Shown in pieces: positions 42,091 through 50,800 of a stretch of DNA of 56,454 bases (position 1 is its first letter; every line of letters begins with the position of its first letter). The stretch is from JBPRGG01 sp051418075 (GTDB lineage Bacteria > Bacteroidota > Bacteroidia > Cytophagales > Cyclobacteriaceae). The notes beneath the pieces were generated by a model. It did not search any database. It was not told the DNA's origin and worked only from the letters and a program-made list of their open reading frames with translations. Made by a program: the position numbers and the translations under genes. Location of the stretch: the NCBI GenBank assembly GCA_051418075.1, contig JBPRGG010000093.1, forward strand, positions 1 to 56,454, written 5' to 3'.

Positions 42091-42903
42091 ATGGCTCATA
42101 CAACGTGTCCGGAATGCAATGGTGCAGGCAACCCAATTGGTGCAACATCGGGAGGAGGTTTAAAATATGAAAACTATCCCTGTGGAAGATGTCATGGTAC
42201 AGGTGTAATTGAAATTGAGGATAAAAAAGACGCTATCAGAGAACCTAAGCGTCTTAAAAAATCATCAAACAAAAAAAGAAAAAAATCAAATGGCTCTGTA
42301 ATATTCTTCCTGCTAGTGTTTTTGGTCATTGTATATTTTGCTGCTGAAAATAACAATAACCATCAAGCTGCTGACCATGAAAATGAAACAAAATCTGGTG
42401 AAGCATTACAAAATTCAGATAAAACAGCCAATCAGCCGGAAGAAACGCCGTATCAGCTAAATGAGCCTTCCATCACTAATTTTTCCCAAAAATCCGTTTT
42501 TTTTAGTTCAAACTTTGAAGGATGCAATATTTCCACCAATTGTGATATGTGTGCCTTTTTGGTGATTTTTATGGATGAACGCAGGTATCTTACCTATGCA
42601 GCCTGGCCGGACGGAATGAGTTTTACCAGGGGAAAATATGTTGTAGAAGATTATCAAATTAAGCTTTACAGTGAGAAAAGTTATCTGAAAACTTGTTTCG
42701 ATCTGGATTGGAATGATTGTGAAATAGAAGAAAACAATTCTATCGATCATTGGGTAGTAGATATCGATCATTGTAATGGCGAAATATTGCTGATAGACCA
42801 TAATTCAAGTACCCCGCATCATGGTAAAATTACAAATGAGTGGAACTACGTCAATTCAGCCATAAAACGAATGCAAATTGAGGGTTTTATTACTTCTTCA
42901 TAG
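42091..42903 (+). CDS. DnaJ-type zinc-finger membrane protein with Cys-rich C-terminal domain
   Basis: This 270-residue protein begins with two CxxC pairs, CPECNGAG (Cys6, Cys9) and CGRCHGTG (Cys31, Cys34), spaced like the zinc motif of DnaJ and similar RNA/protein-binding domains. A polybasic linker (about 53-66), one membrane helix (about 69-84) and an extracytoplasmic domain of about 180 residues follow. That domain holds several cysteines (NFEGCNISTNCDMCAF, LKTCFDLDWNDCEI) but matches no family I know. By the positive-inside rule the zinc part is cytoplasmic. Function is unknown; it follows the ATP-grasp gene by 67 bases on the same strand. Confidence 0.65.
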   Translation: MAHTTCPECNGAGNPIGATSGGGLKYENYPCGRCHGTGVIEIEDKKDAIREPKRLKKSSNKKRKKSNGSVIFFLLVFLVIVYFAAENNNNHQAADHENETKSGEALQNSDKTANQPEETPYQLNEPSITNFSQKSVFFSSNFEGCNISTNCDMCAFLVIFMDERRYLTYAAWPDGMSFTRGKYVVEDYQIKLYSEKSYLKTCFDLDWNDCEIEENNSIDHWVVDIDHCNGEILLIDHNSSTPHHGKITNEWNYVNSAIKRMQIEGFITSS

Positions 42904-42992
42904 TAGATCAACCTTTTTATTAGAAAATACTGCCTGATCCTCATTTCACTTTCCTGCCTGCCAATCCTATTCGTCATATTTTAATATTTAGC

Positions 42993-43023
42993 TTGTATAT
43001 AAAAGGCTCTGCAGTTAATTTTG
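42993..43023 (+). promoter_or_regulatory. Promoter of the Vps10/BNR protein (TTG-N20-TAATTTTG)
   Basis: TTG at 42993-42995 and TAATTTTG at 43016-43023 have a 20-base spacer. The ATG of the downstream gene is 31 bases after the box. Confidence 0.65.
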
Positions 43024-43054
43024 ATTTTGGAGATTTAAAAATGTAAATAAAAAG

Positions 43055-46000
43055 ATGTATAAAAGGATTACTTATTTAGTTATTGTCAGTCTATTGCTTT
43101 TTTACCCTGCCTTAAGTCAGCCCAAAAAAGCTGATAACAGCCAGGAAGTCCAACTGATGAAGTCAGAGATTTTTAATGGATTAAAGATCCGTAATATCGG
43201 TCCGGCCCGTAATTCCGGCCGTATTTCAGATTTTGCTGTAAACCCGGAAAATCAAGCGGAGTATTATGTAGCTGTAGCTTCCGGAGGAGTTTGGAAAACC
43301 ACTAATTCAGGCACCACCTGGACTCCTGTATTTGATTCACAGGGTTCCTATTCGATTGGTTGTGTCAGCCTTGATCCTGATAATTCCCAGGTGGTATGGG
43401 TAGGTACCGGCGAAAATAATAACCAACGCAGTGTCGCTTATGGAGATGGGATCTATAAATCTACCGATGGAGGACAATCATGGAACCACATGGGATTAAA
43501 AAATTCGGAGCACATCAGCAAGATCATTGTAGATCCGGAAAATTCGGATGTGATTTATGTAGCTGCTGTGGGACCGCTGTGGTCAGCCGGGGGAGATAGG
43601 GGCGTATTTAAATCTACTGATGGTGGTAAAACCTGGGACAATGTACTTTTTATCAGTCCTCATACTGGTGTAGCCGATATGGTAATGGATCCACGAAACA
43701 GCAAGGTGCTCTACGCCGCAGCACATCAACGCCGGAGGCATGTATTTACCTATATCAGCGGAGGACCTGAATCAGCTTTATATAAATCTACTGATGGTGG
43801 TGCCACCTGGAGTAAGCTTGAAAACGGGATGCCTAAAAATGATATTGGCCGAATCGGATTAGCCATAGCACCTTCCAACCCGGATATTGTATATGCCATT
43901 GTGGAAGCCGAAGGTAAAGATGGCGGCTTTTACAGATCCACTGACCGGGGGGCAAGCTGGAAAAAGATGAATGATTACTACACCAGTGGCAACTATTATT
44001 CCGAGATCGTATGTGATCCCCAAAATGAAAACCTGGTATATTCCATGGACACCTGGATGCATTATACCGAAGATGGAGGAAAAACCTTTCAAAGAATAAA
44101 TGAAAGAGGCAAACATGTAGATAACCATGCTATGTGGATTGATCCTGATAATACCAGCTACTTGCTGGTTGGATGTGATGGGGGGGTTTATGAAAGCTTT
44201 GATGGGGGAGACAGTTGGAATTATAAGAGGAATCTGCCGGTAACTCAGTTCTATAAAGTTGCTACGGACAATGCGGAACCATTTTATAATGTATATGGCG
44301 GTACCCAGGACAACTTTTCCATGTACGGACCAGCCCAGACTACCAGTGTCACCGGAATTCCTAATTCCGAATGGATCATGACCAATGGAGGTGACGGGTT
44401 TGAAAGTCAGGCTGACCCTACCGATCACCATATAGTTTATGCTCAGGCTCAATATGGCTGGTTAGTACGTTATGATAAAAGGACCGGGCAAAGGGTAAGT
44501 ATCAAACCTATAGAAGGGCCGGATGAAGAAGCTTATCGCTGGAATTGGGACTCCCCCTTGTTAATTAGTCCTCACCAACATACCCGATTGTATTTTGCTG
44601 CCAATAAATTATTCCGCAGTGATGACCGGGGCAACAACTGGGAGGTGATCAGCCCGGACCTGTCCAGGCAGATTGATCGAAATAAGATCAAAGTGATGGG
44701 TAAGGTCTGGAGTATGGATGCCGTAGCTAAAAATAACTCCACCACTATTTATGGTAATATTGTAGCCTTGGCCGAATCCCCCCTGCAGGAAGATTTGTTA
44801 TATGTAGGTACTGATGATGGATTAATCCAGGTATCAGAGGATGGGGGTCAAAACTGGAGGAAGACTGATAAGTTTCCGGGAGTACCTGATACTACCTATG
44901 TGAACTTCCTGATGGCTTCCCAGCATGATGTGAATACGGTGTATGCCGCCTTCAATAACCACAAAAGGGGAGATTTTAAACCCTATATCCTGAAAAGTAC
45001 CGATAAAGGCGGAAGCTGGCAGTCTGTTGCTTCTGATTTGCCTGAAAGAGGCTCTGTGTACAGCCTGGCGGAAGATCATGTTCAGCCGGGTTTGCTGTTT
45101 GCCGGCACTGAATTTGGCTTATTTTTCAGCCGGAATGATGGTAAAAACTGGATCCAGTTAAAAAATGGGTTACCAACCATTGCTATAAGGGACCTGGAAG
45201 TACAAAAAAGGGAAAATGATCTGGTACTGGCCAGTTTTGGCCGGGGATTTTATGTGTTGGATGATTATTCTCCCCTGCGTGAGGTTTCTTCAACATCCCT
45301 GGCACAGGAAGCCCGTTTATTCCCGGTGAAAACTGTTAAAAAATATATTCAGTCAGAACCGCTGGGAATGAATGTCAATTCATTTTTGGGTGATGCTTAT
45401 TATACCGCTGAAAATCCACCCTATGGGGCCATTTTTACTTATTACCTCAAAGAAGATATTAAAACCCTGAAGCAGCAAAGGCAGGAATTAGAAAAACAAA
45501 CGGAAGAAGCAGGCGGAACCATAAAATATCCCCAGCCTGATGAAATCAGGTCAGAAGATCAGGAACCGGACCCCTATTTACTTTTTGTTGTGAAAGATGC
45601 TGAGGGAAATACCGTGAGGAAGATAAAAACCACTGCCAAAAAAGGGATCCAACGGATAAATTGGGATTTGAGATATCCTGCCTCTGACCCTATTGAACTC
45701 AAATCCAACCAGGGATATAATCCTTGGGATGATCAACCTTTGGGACCATTGGTAACTGACGGTAAATACCAGGTCACCATGGGTAAGTTTGTAAATGGTG
45801 AATATACCCAATTAGCCGGACCTGTGCAGTTTGAGGTTAAATCGCTGAACCGGTCTACCCTGGAAAATGTAGCGCCGGTAGCCACCCTGGAATTTCAGCA
45901 AAAGGTATCAGGACTGAAACGGGCAGTTGATGGTGTGGTCAAAACATTAAGTGAATATGAAAACCAGCTGCAATTTATGGATGAAGCTATCAGAAACACA

Positions 46001-46342
46001 CCTGATTTAGCCCAAGACATGCTGAAAGAGATCAATGATCTGCAAAAGCGCATTGATAATTTACAAATAGATTTGAGTGGTGATGCTTCTCTGGCCCGGC
46101 GAAACTTTCCTACCAAACCCAGTATTTCCTCTCGTGTCGGATTAATTGTGTATGGATTGTGGAATACAACAGCTGAACCCACCGGCACCATGAGAGATTC
46201 TTATCAGGCAGCAGCCAACCAGTTTGAACCTTTACTCAACCGGGTAAACCAGGTAAAGGATGAAATAGGCAGCTTGCAAGACCGGCTGGAACAAGCTGAA
46301 GCCCCATTTACTCCAGGCAGGCTTCCCAAATGGCAAAAATAG
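43055..46342 (+). CDS. Secreted Vps10/sortilin-like BNR-propeller protein
   Basis: This 1095-residue protein has a signal peptide (about 1-21, ending PALSQ) and a long beta-propeller region with many Asp-box (BNR) motifs, such as KTTNSGTTW, KSTDGGQSW, KSTDGGKTW, RSTDRGASW, ESFDGGDSW and KSTDKGGSW. The opening IRNIGPARNSGRISDFAVNP is typical of the sortilin/Vps10-like group often annotated as glycosyl hydrolase. A beta-sandwich region and a C-terminal helical, coiled-coil-like stretch (about 940-1080) follow. Asp boxes alone do not show glycosidase activity, so a binding or protease-associated role is as likely. No type IX sorting domain is visible at its end. Confidence 0.88.
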   Translation: MYKRITYLVIVSLLLFYPALSQPKKADNSQEVQLMKSEIFNGLKIRNIGPARNSGRISDFAVNPENQAEYYVAVASGGVWKTTNSGTTWTPVFDSQGSYSIGCVSLDPDNSQVVWVGTGENNNQRSVAYGDGIYKSTDGGQSWNHMGLKNSEHISKIIVDPENSDVIYVAAVGPLWSAGGDRGVFKSTDGGKTWDNVLFISPHTGVADMVMDPRNSKVLYAAAHQRRRHVFTYISGGPESALYKSTDGGATWSKLENGMPKNDIGRIGLAIAPSNPDIVYAIVEAEGKDGGFYRSTDRGASWKKMNDYYTSGNYYSEIVCDPQNENLVYSMDTWMHYTEDGGKTFQRINERGKHVDNHAMWIDPDNTSYLLVGCDGGVYESFDGGDSWNYKRNLPVTQFYKVATDNAEPFYNVYGGTQDNFSMYGPAQTTSVTGIPNSEWIMTNGGDGFESQADPTDHHIVYAQAQYGWLVRYDKRTGQRVSIKPIEGPDEEAYRWNWDSPLLISPHQHTRLYFAANKLFRSDDRGNNWEVISPDLSRQIDRNKIKVMGKVWSMDAVAKNNSTTIYGNIVALAESPLQEDLLYVGTDDGLIQVSEDGGQNWRKTDKFPGVPDTTYVNFLMASQHDVNTVYAAFNNHKRGDFKPYILKSTDKGGSWQSVASDLPERGSVYSLAEDHVQPGLLFAGTEFGLFFSRNDGKNWIQLKNGLPTIAIRDLEVQKRENDLVLASFGRGFYVLDDYSPLREVSSTSLAQEARLFPVKTVKKYIQSEPLGMNVNSFLGDAYYTAENPPYGAIFTYYLKEDIKTLKQQRQELEKQTEEAGGTIKYPQPDEIRSEDQEPDPYLLFVVKDAEGNTVRKIKTTAKKGIQRINWDLRYPASDPIELKSNQGYNPWDDQPLGPLVTDGKYQVTMGKFVNGEYTQLAGPVQFEVKSLNRSTLENVAPVATLEFQQKVSGLKRAVDGVVKTLSEYENQLQFMDEAIRNTPDLAQDMLKEINDLQKRIDNLQIDLSGDASLARRNFPTKPSISSRVGLIVYGLWNTTAEPTGTMRDSYQAAANQFEPLLNRVNQVKDEIGSLQDRLEQAEAPFTPGRLPKWQK

Positions 46343-46351
46343 TGATGGTTT

Positions 46352-46377
46352 ATTAACTGAAATTCTTTTCAGTTAAT
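46352..46377 (+). terminator. Hairpin downstream of the Vps10/BNR gene
   Basis: A perfect 11-bp stem, ATTAACTGAAA with TTTCAGTTAAT around a 4-base loop, lies 10 bases after the stop. It lacks a T tract, so it may protect the 3' end rather than terminate by itself; a stronger terminator follows at 46399. Confidence 0.5.
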
Positions 46378-46398
46378 ATTCACTAAGGCATTAAAACC

Positions 46399-46436
46399 AA
46401 AACCAGTAGTCATACCCGATACTACTGGTTTTTTTT
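46399..46436 (+). terminator. Rho-independent terminator
   Basis: AAAACCAGTAGT (46399-46410) pairs with ACTACTGGTTTT (46421-46432) around a 10-base loop and continues into a T tract. It terminates the Vps10/BNR transcript; with A residues on its other side it may also serve the minus-strand gene ending at 46588. Confidence 0.88.
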
Positions 46437-46587
46437 AAAATATAAAATTAAAGTAAAATAACTCCAGATATCCATCCCTCTATATTTTCATATCGGAACA
46501 TGCTGATCAATGATATTTGATTACATTCTTGAGTTTTATAATAACTCAAATAAAAATATACTTTAAGATCAAGGTATCTTAACAGCA

Positions 46588-46953
46588 TTAGCTTCTGACC
46601 AGGGCGATCAGTTCATTTTCTACTTTCCAGTCTTTGGCCAGTTTGAGCATAGCCGTAGCTTCCATTTCTGTAATGTATCCTTTTTGATTATTGGCTTTCC
46701 ATACCATATCAAGGTATTCTAATCGTTGTTCTTTATTCAGATTTCCTATCACGGCATTCAGGAATTCCCTGGCCCGCTCAAACGCAGTAATATAATCTCT
46801 GGATATAAACTCATTAGCCCATTTAAGCTCGATAATAGCATCTAGCTTACTGGCCAGATCTTCCAGGATCTTTTTTTCGTCTTCATCCAGTCCATGGTAA
46901 TGGAAGATAACTGAATTTAAAAGAAGAAAAGCCTTTTTTTCTTCACTCGTCAT
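46588..46953 (-). CDS. Small helical protein, TerB-like
   Basis: This 121-residue acidic protein has no signal peptide and is predicted all-helical. The C-terminal stretch EYLDMVWKANNQKGYITEMEATAMLKLAKDW resembles the TerB-type repeat in which an acidic/glycine turn precedes an E-containing helix. TerB-like domains are linked to metal or stress responses at the membrane, but the resemblance here is to pattern only. A promoter box TATATTTG lies 25 bases upstream of the ATG. Confidence 0.6.
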   Translation of the reverse strand: MTSEEKKAFLLLNSVIFHYHGLDEDEKKILEDLASKLDAIIELKWANEFISRDYITAFERAREFLNAVIGNLNKEQRLEYLDMVWKANNQKGYITEMEATAMLKLAKDWKVENELIALVRS

Positions 46954-46978
46954 TTAAGCTTTTAATATTTAATTAGTA

Positions 46979-46986
46979 CAAATATA
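46979..46986 (-). promoter_or_regulatory. -7 promoter box TATATTTG of the TerB-like gene
   Basis: TATATTTG on the minus strand matches TAnnTTTG and ends 25 bases before the ATG at 46953. No -33 TTG was found at the usual spacing. Confidence 0.55.
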
Positions 46987-47187
46987 CTATTTTTATTATC
47001 TTATGAAATGATAAGGCTTAGCGCTATCCCATTAATTAAATATACAGTGCTGGTTTTCAGGAATTTCACAAATAATTCTGTCTGCTGTAAATTTAAAAAA
47101 TAGTAAGCTGCAATTTATAGAATTTTCCATTAAAAAATCAATAATATATTAAAAAGAATAGATAATCCTTCCTGAGCAGCTTGGCAT

Positions 47188-48318
47188 TCATTCTGAATCC
47201 AGAAAAAGGCTGCCAATGATGCTATCCGCGATCAACTTCCCTTTGCTGGTAAGTTTCAGGGTATTATTTTCAAGCAGGATCAGCTCAGCTTCCATAAGTT
47301 TTTGTGAAATGGCTGGCATTTCCTGCAGCAGCTCATAATCATATTTGGATTTTAAAAAAGTAATATTGCAGCCCCGGCTGGTTCTGAGGCTGGTCATCAG
47401 GTATTCATTGATCTGATCGGTCCTGGATAGCATTTCCTCGGTATAAGGCATCTTTCCCTGATGAATTAACTTGATATACTGCATATTGTGGGAGATGTTG
47501 GCCTGCCTTGACTCACCCAAATAGGAATGTGCTCCCGGTCCGATACCTAAATAAGGCTTGTTTTCCCAATAGCTGCTGTTATGCCTGGAATGAAATCCTG
47601 GTAAAGCGAAATTGGATATTTCATAGTGTTGATAACCGGCCATTTGAAGGGTTTTCATGATCATTTCGTATTGATATGCAGCTTTTTCCTGATCAGTTTC
47701 GGTGATTTTACCTTTTTTCAGCCAGTTGCCGAATACTGTTCGCGATTCAATGGTCAGATTATAGGTAGAAATATGTTCCGGTTCAAGCCCTTTCAATTGA
47801 TGCAGATCAGCTTGAAACTGATCGTCTGTTAAGCCTGGAATGGCAAATATCAGGTCCAGATTCAGATTATTAAACCCCACCTTACGGGCTAGTTCCACAC
47901 TCCGGATGGCTTCCTCGGCCGAATGGATACGGTTTAAGTATTTCAGGATCTGATCATTGAAAGATTGAATACCTATACTCAGACGGTTGATATTTAGCCC
48001 TGTGAGTGATCTTAATTTTGATTCGTTTAAATCGTCAGGATTAGCTTCCAGCGTAATCTCAGCAGAAAGATCTATATTATAATGATCAAACAGGGTTTGC
48101 ATTAAAATACTTATTTCATCTGCTGCAAGCATAGAAGGCGTACCTCCTCCGAAATAAACCGTTTCTATTTTCTGCTGCACCTGGGCTTTTCTCATTTTTA
48201 ATTCTTCTGCCATAGCAAACAGCATTTCTGTTTTCAGCTTGAGACTGGTACTGAAATGAAAATCGCAGTAATAACAGGCTTGTCTGCAAAAAGGTATATG
48301 TATATATAATCCGGCCAA
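47188..48318 (-). CDS. hemW: HemW-like radical SAM heme chaperone
   Basis: This 376-residue radical SAM protein starts AGLYIHIPFCRQACYYCDFHF, with the cluster cysteines Cys11, Cys15 and Cys18 in CxxxCxxC. YFGGGTPSML near 56-65 and NRLSIGIQSFND near 130-141 are typical of the HemN/HemW group. The length and the absence of HemN-specific N-terminal sequence favour HemW, which binds heme and delivers it to membrane proteins, rather than coproporphyrinogen dehydrogenase. The start is TTG at 48318; no in-frame ATG lies upstream and family members begin at exactly this point. Confidence 0.9.
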   Translation of the reverse strand: MAGLYIHIPFCRQACYYCDFHFSTSLKLKTEMLFAMAEELKMRKAQVQQKIETVYFGGGTPSMLAADEISILMQTLFDHYNIDLSAEITLEANPDDLNESKLRSLTGLNINRLSIGIQSFNDQILKYLNRIHSAEEAIRSVELARKVGFNNLNLDLIFAIPGLTDDQFQADLHQLKGLEPEHISTYNLTIESRTVFGNWLKKGKITETDQEKAAYQYEMIMKTLQMAGYQHYEISNFALPGFHSRHNSSYWENKPYLGIGPGAHSYLGESRQANISHNMQYIKLIHQGKMPYTEEMLSRTDQINEYLMTSLRTSRGCNITFLKSKYDYELLQEMPAISQKLMEAELILLENNTLKLTSKGKLIADSIIGSLFLDSE

Positions 48319-48400
48319 TAAGATAAATTTACCGGAAATATAAATGAATTGAGCCAGGTAAACAGATTTTTTAAGTAAAAATGAGCCAGTTATAGATCAT

Positions 48401-48430
48401 AGCGGGCCGGTTTTAAATCCGGCGACCGCT
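48401..48430 (-). terminator. GC-rich hairpin downstream of the DUF2892 gene
   Basis: AGCGG and GCCGG (48401-48410) pair with CCGGC and CCGCT (48419-48430) around an 8-base AT loop, with a 2-base bulge. It is far more GC-rich than its surroundings and lies 20 bases after the stop of the minus-strand DUF2892 gene. No T tract follows, so termination is inferred from position and strength. Confidence 0.5.
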
Positions 48431-48449
48431 TAACCCATCTATTCTCCCT

Positions 48450-48671
48450 TTATTTACTTCCGGAGCTATGGACATTTTTTCTGGTGGAAAAACGAAACGG
48501 TGCATATAACGGACAGAAGCTTATAAAGCTGGTCAACACGAAAATACCAGCCAAAATCAAAAGAACAATACCAATGATACCCGAAATAATGCCTGTCAGG
48601 AATAAAACAGCTATAATAGCAGCAATTGTTATCCTGATAATTTTATCAGCTGAGCCCATATTCTTTTTCAT
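48450..48671 (-). CDS. DUF2892 (YgaP-like transmembrane) small membrane protein
   Basis: This 73-residue protein has two membrane helices (about 9-28 and 30-49) and the family pattern MGSADKIIRITIAAI at the start and FISFCPLYAPFRFST at the end. The conserved CPLY(x)PF stretch is typical of DUF2892. Members are inner-membrane proteins of unknown role, in some bacteria fused to a rhodanese domain, which is absent here. It has a TAAATTTG box 40 bases upstream. Confidence 0.88.
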   Translation of the reverse strand: MKKNMGSADKIIRITIAAIIAVLFLTGIISGIIGIVLLILAGIFVLTSFISFCPLYAPFRFSTRKNVHSSGSK

Positions 48672-49080
48672 AATATTTAATTTTAAAGGTTCTATTAATT
48701 GAATTATGATACAAATTTATGACCCGGTGATCAAGATGTCTGTGACTATTATTACACAAAGAAAAAAAAATAAAAAATTGACTATTGATGATCCTGAAAT
48801 AGCCTTTAAACCTTATTTACAAACATAGACTTCTTATAATAATACTTAATGTGGTAAACTGGAGCTGTTTTTTTTCTGCCAATTATTCTTTTAAATAAAC
48901 TAAACAATGAGTTTTTCATGGTTAAAGTGGTTAATGTTAAAAAAAAATATCCTTTAAAAAATGGAATCAACCACAAAAGGTTGAATTGTGATGTAATGAT
49001 ACAGCCTTCAAAAAAAATATGCAATACCCATTTTTAAGTATTTTTCCTTACTTTTTGATTAGTAAAATATTGATTGTATA
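48672..49080. other. AT-rich spacer with a promoter box, an inverted repeat and a doubtful small frame
   Basis: This 409-base stretch lies between the DUF2892 gene and the M28 peptidase gene, both minus strand. It holds the DUF2892 promoter box, a hairpin-forming TCAACC...GGTTGA (48967-48984), and a minus-strand frame from ATG 48919 to 48806 that would encode 37 basic residues (MKNSLFSLFKRIIGRKK and so on). I list that frame here and not as a gene because nothing beyond its length supports it. Confidence 0.55.
48712..48719 (-). promoter_or_regulatory. -7 promoter box TAAATTTG of the DUF2892 gene
   Basis: TAAATTTG on the minus strand matches TAnnTTTG and ends 40 bases before the ATG at 48671. 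No TTG at the expected -33 position. Confidence 0.5.
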
Positions 49081-50658
49081 TTAATTAAACACTTCCGGAT
49101 GATTCCAGGCAGGCGCTTTTTGCCGGTTAGCCATATCATAACCAATCAGAAAATTAAACCGGGCAAATTTTACAGCCGCGTCAAAATGCATATCCTCACG
49201 ATACTCATCCCCGGGTTTATGGTAATAAGTATTGAACCATTTGGCATTGGCCGGTGCAGTCAGATCATTGACAAAAAACAGGGAAGGTATGCCTTTTAGA
49301 ACAAACTGATAATGGTCAGAACGGGTAAAAATGGATTGTTCCGGCATGGGATCAGGAATAAACGATATATCCAGTTGCATGGCCCTATTCCGGATCAGAT
49401 CAGCAAAATCAGCATATTCAATCCCCAGAGGAACCAGCTTCTCTAACGGTTTTTCCATCAAAAACATATCAATGTTTATATTGGCCACAATATTGGCCAG
49501 GGGTATAATTGGGTTTTCTACAAAATAATTGGCCCCTAATAATCCTTTTTCTTCTGCGGTCAATGCCAGAAATAAAATGGAACGATCAGGTTTTACTGGC
49601 AACTGGCTAAATGCCTGAGCCACTTCTAACATAATACTGATGCCTGATCCGTTGTCATAGGCCCCATTATAGATTGAATCACCGTTTATGGTTCTTCCCA
49701 CTCCCACATGGTCCAAATGAGCCGTGTAAACCAGGTATTCATTTTTCAACAAGGGATCAGAACCAGGCAAAATAGCCGCAATATTCTCACTTTCGATCTT
49801 TTCGTAATTATCACTGCCGGATATATCATACTTTAGACTAAACAAATGCTTTCCTGATAATGGTGGACTAGCGGCCTTTTTAATGAGTTCATCCAGGGGA
49901 ATGTCCAGAAATTTTTCCAGGGCAGAACCATTCAGATACAATTTAGCAAATCCATCCGGTGACTGAGGCACTTTCAACCTTCTTTGGTGATATTGGCTAA
50001 GCCAATGAAATGGATAAAAATCCTGTAACTGACTGGCATATAGCACAATGATACCACTTGCTCCTTTTTTCCTGGCCAGATTGGCCTTGGTTTGGCTGTC
50101 TTTCAGAATGGCCTTATAGGGGCTGGAAAATCCAGGAGGTAATCCATTCAATACCAGCACCATTTTATCCTTTACCACCAGATTTTTATAGCTGTTGTAT
50201 CCTGTTTCGGGATCATTAATACCGTATCCGGCAAAAACTACTTCATGTTCACCGGACATATCCTGTTCCGGATGTTCCTGGAAAAATATGTAATCCATGG
50301 GATCCAGCAAGGTGTCTTTTTGATTATTGTATAGGGTCACCTGGTTGCCCTGGTTAGCCTGGCTTTTGTATAACCAAACCGGTTGGATAAAACTGCTGTC
50401 TTCCCGGCCTGGCTTCAGCCCCATTGCCTGGAACCGGGAAATTAAATAATTGGCGGCAATTTGATATCCCGGACTGCCTACATCACGTCCTTTGAGCAAA
50501 TCATGGCTCAAAAAACGCAGATGTGATTTTATTTCAGCTTCATCGATAGATTCAAGGGCAGGCTCAAGTTTTTCTGGTTCATTATTTAGCCAGAAAGCGC
50601 TTTGTGCAGCTAATAGCACCAAAGATATCAGAAGAACAAAAATTTTTCCAGGTTTCAT
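49081..50658 (-). CDS. Exported M28-family zinc aminopeptidase with PA domain
   Basis: This 525-residue protein has a signal peptide (about 1-20), a protease-associated insert (about 100-280, with NLARKKGASGIIVLYASQ) and an M28 catalytic domain. The two-zinc site is complete: His314 and Asp316 (TAHLDHVG), Asp335 (YDNGSG), Glu369-Glu370 (TAEEKG), Asp397 (NINIDMF) and His449 (RSDHYQF). It should remove N-terminal residues from peptides in the periplasm or outside. The normal order and full set of ligands suggest it is active. Confidence 0.93.
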   Translation of the reverse strand: MKPGKIFVLLISLVLLAAQSAFWLNNEPEKLEPALESIDEAEIKSHLRFLSHDLLKGRDVGSPGYQIAANYLISRFQAMGLKPGREDSSFIQPVWLYKSQANQGNQVTLYNNQKDTLLDPMDYIFFQEHPEQDMSGEHEVVFAGYGINDPETGYNSYKNLVVKDKMVLVLNGLPPGFSSPYKAILKDSQTKANLARKKGASGIIVLYASQLQDFYPFHWLSQYHQRRLKVPQSPDGFAKLYLNGSALEKFLDIPLDELIKKAASPPLSGKHLFSLKYDISGSDNYEKIESENIAAILPGSDPLLKNEYLVYTAHLDHVGVGRTINGDSIYNGAYDNGSGISIMLEVAQAFSQLPVKPDRSILFLALTAEEKGLLGANYFVENPIIPLANIVANINIDMFLMEKPLEKLVPLGIEYADFADLIRNRAMQLDISFIPDPMPEQSIFTRSDHYQFVLKGIPSLFFVNDLTAPANAKWFNTYYHKPGDEYREDMHFDAAVKFARFNFLIGYDMANRQKAPAWNHPEVFN

Positions 50659-50761
50659 GATTAAAATAGATATTGTTTTTACCTAAAATACAAAAGTCTT
50701 ACCAATTGTTCAGCACTTACTTCTTTTTACAGCTAAAATATGGTTTTATTTTAAAAAAGAA

Positions 50762-50769
50762 TATCTTTG
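50762..50769 (+). promoter_or_regulatory. -7 promoter box TATCTTTG of the DUF819 gene
   Basis: TATCTTTG matches TAnnTTTG exactly and ends 31 bases before the ATG at 50801. No TTG is present at the usual -33 distance. Confidence 0.55.
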
Positions 50770-50800
50770 ATCTTCTGGCAATCAATTTTCCCGGTGGAGT

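Noticed and set aside
43859..44452. A 197-residue minus-strand frame inside the Vps10/BNR gene
   Set aside because: It is antisense to a well-supported gene and has no recognisable feature; long antisense frames are expected opposite repeat-rich genes.
48806..48919. A 37-residue basic frame in the spacer before the M28 peptidase gene
   Set aside because: Only the ATG and a run of basic residues support it; no promoter box or family. Kept as a remark in the spacer entry.
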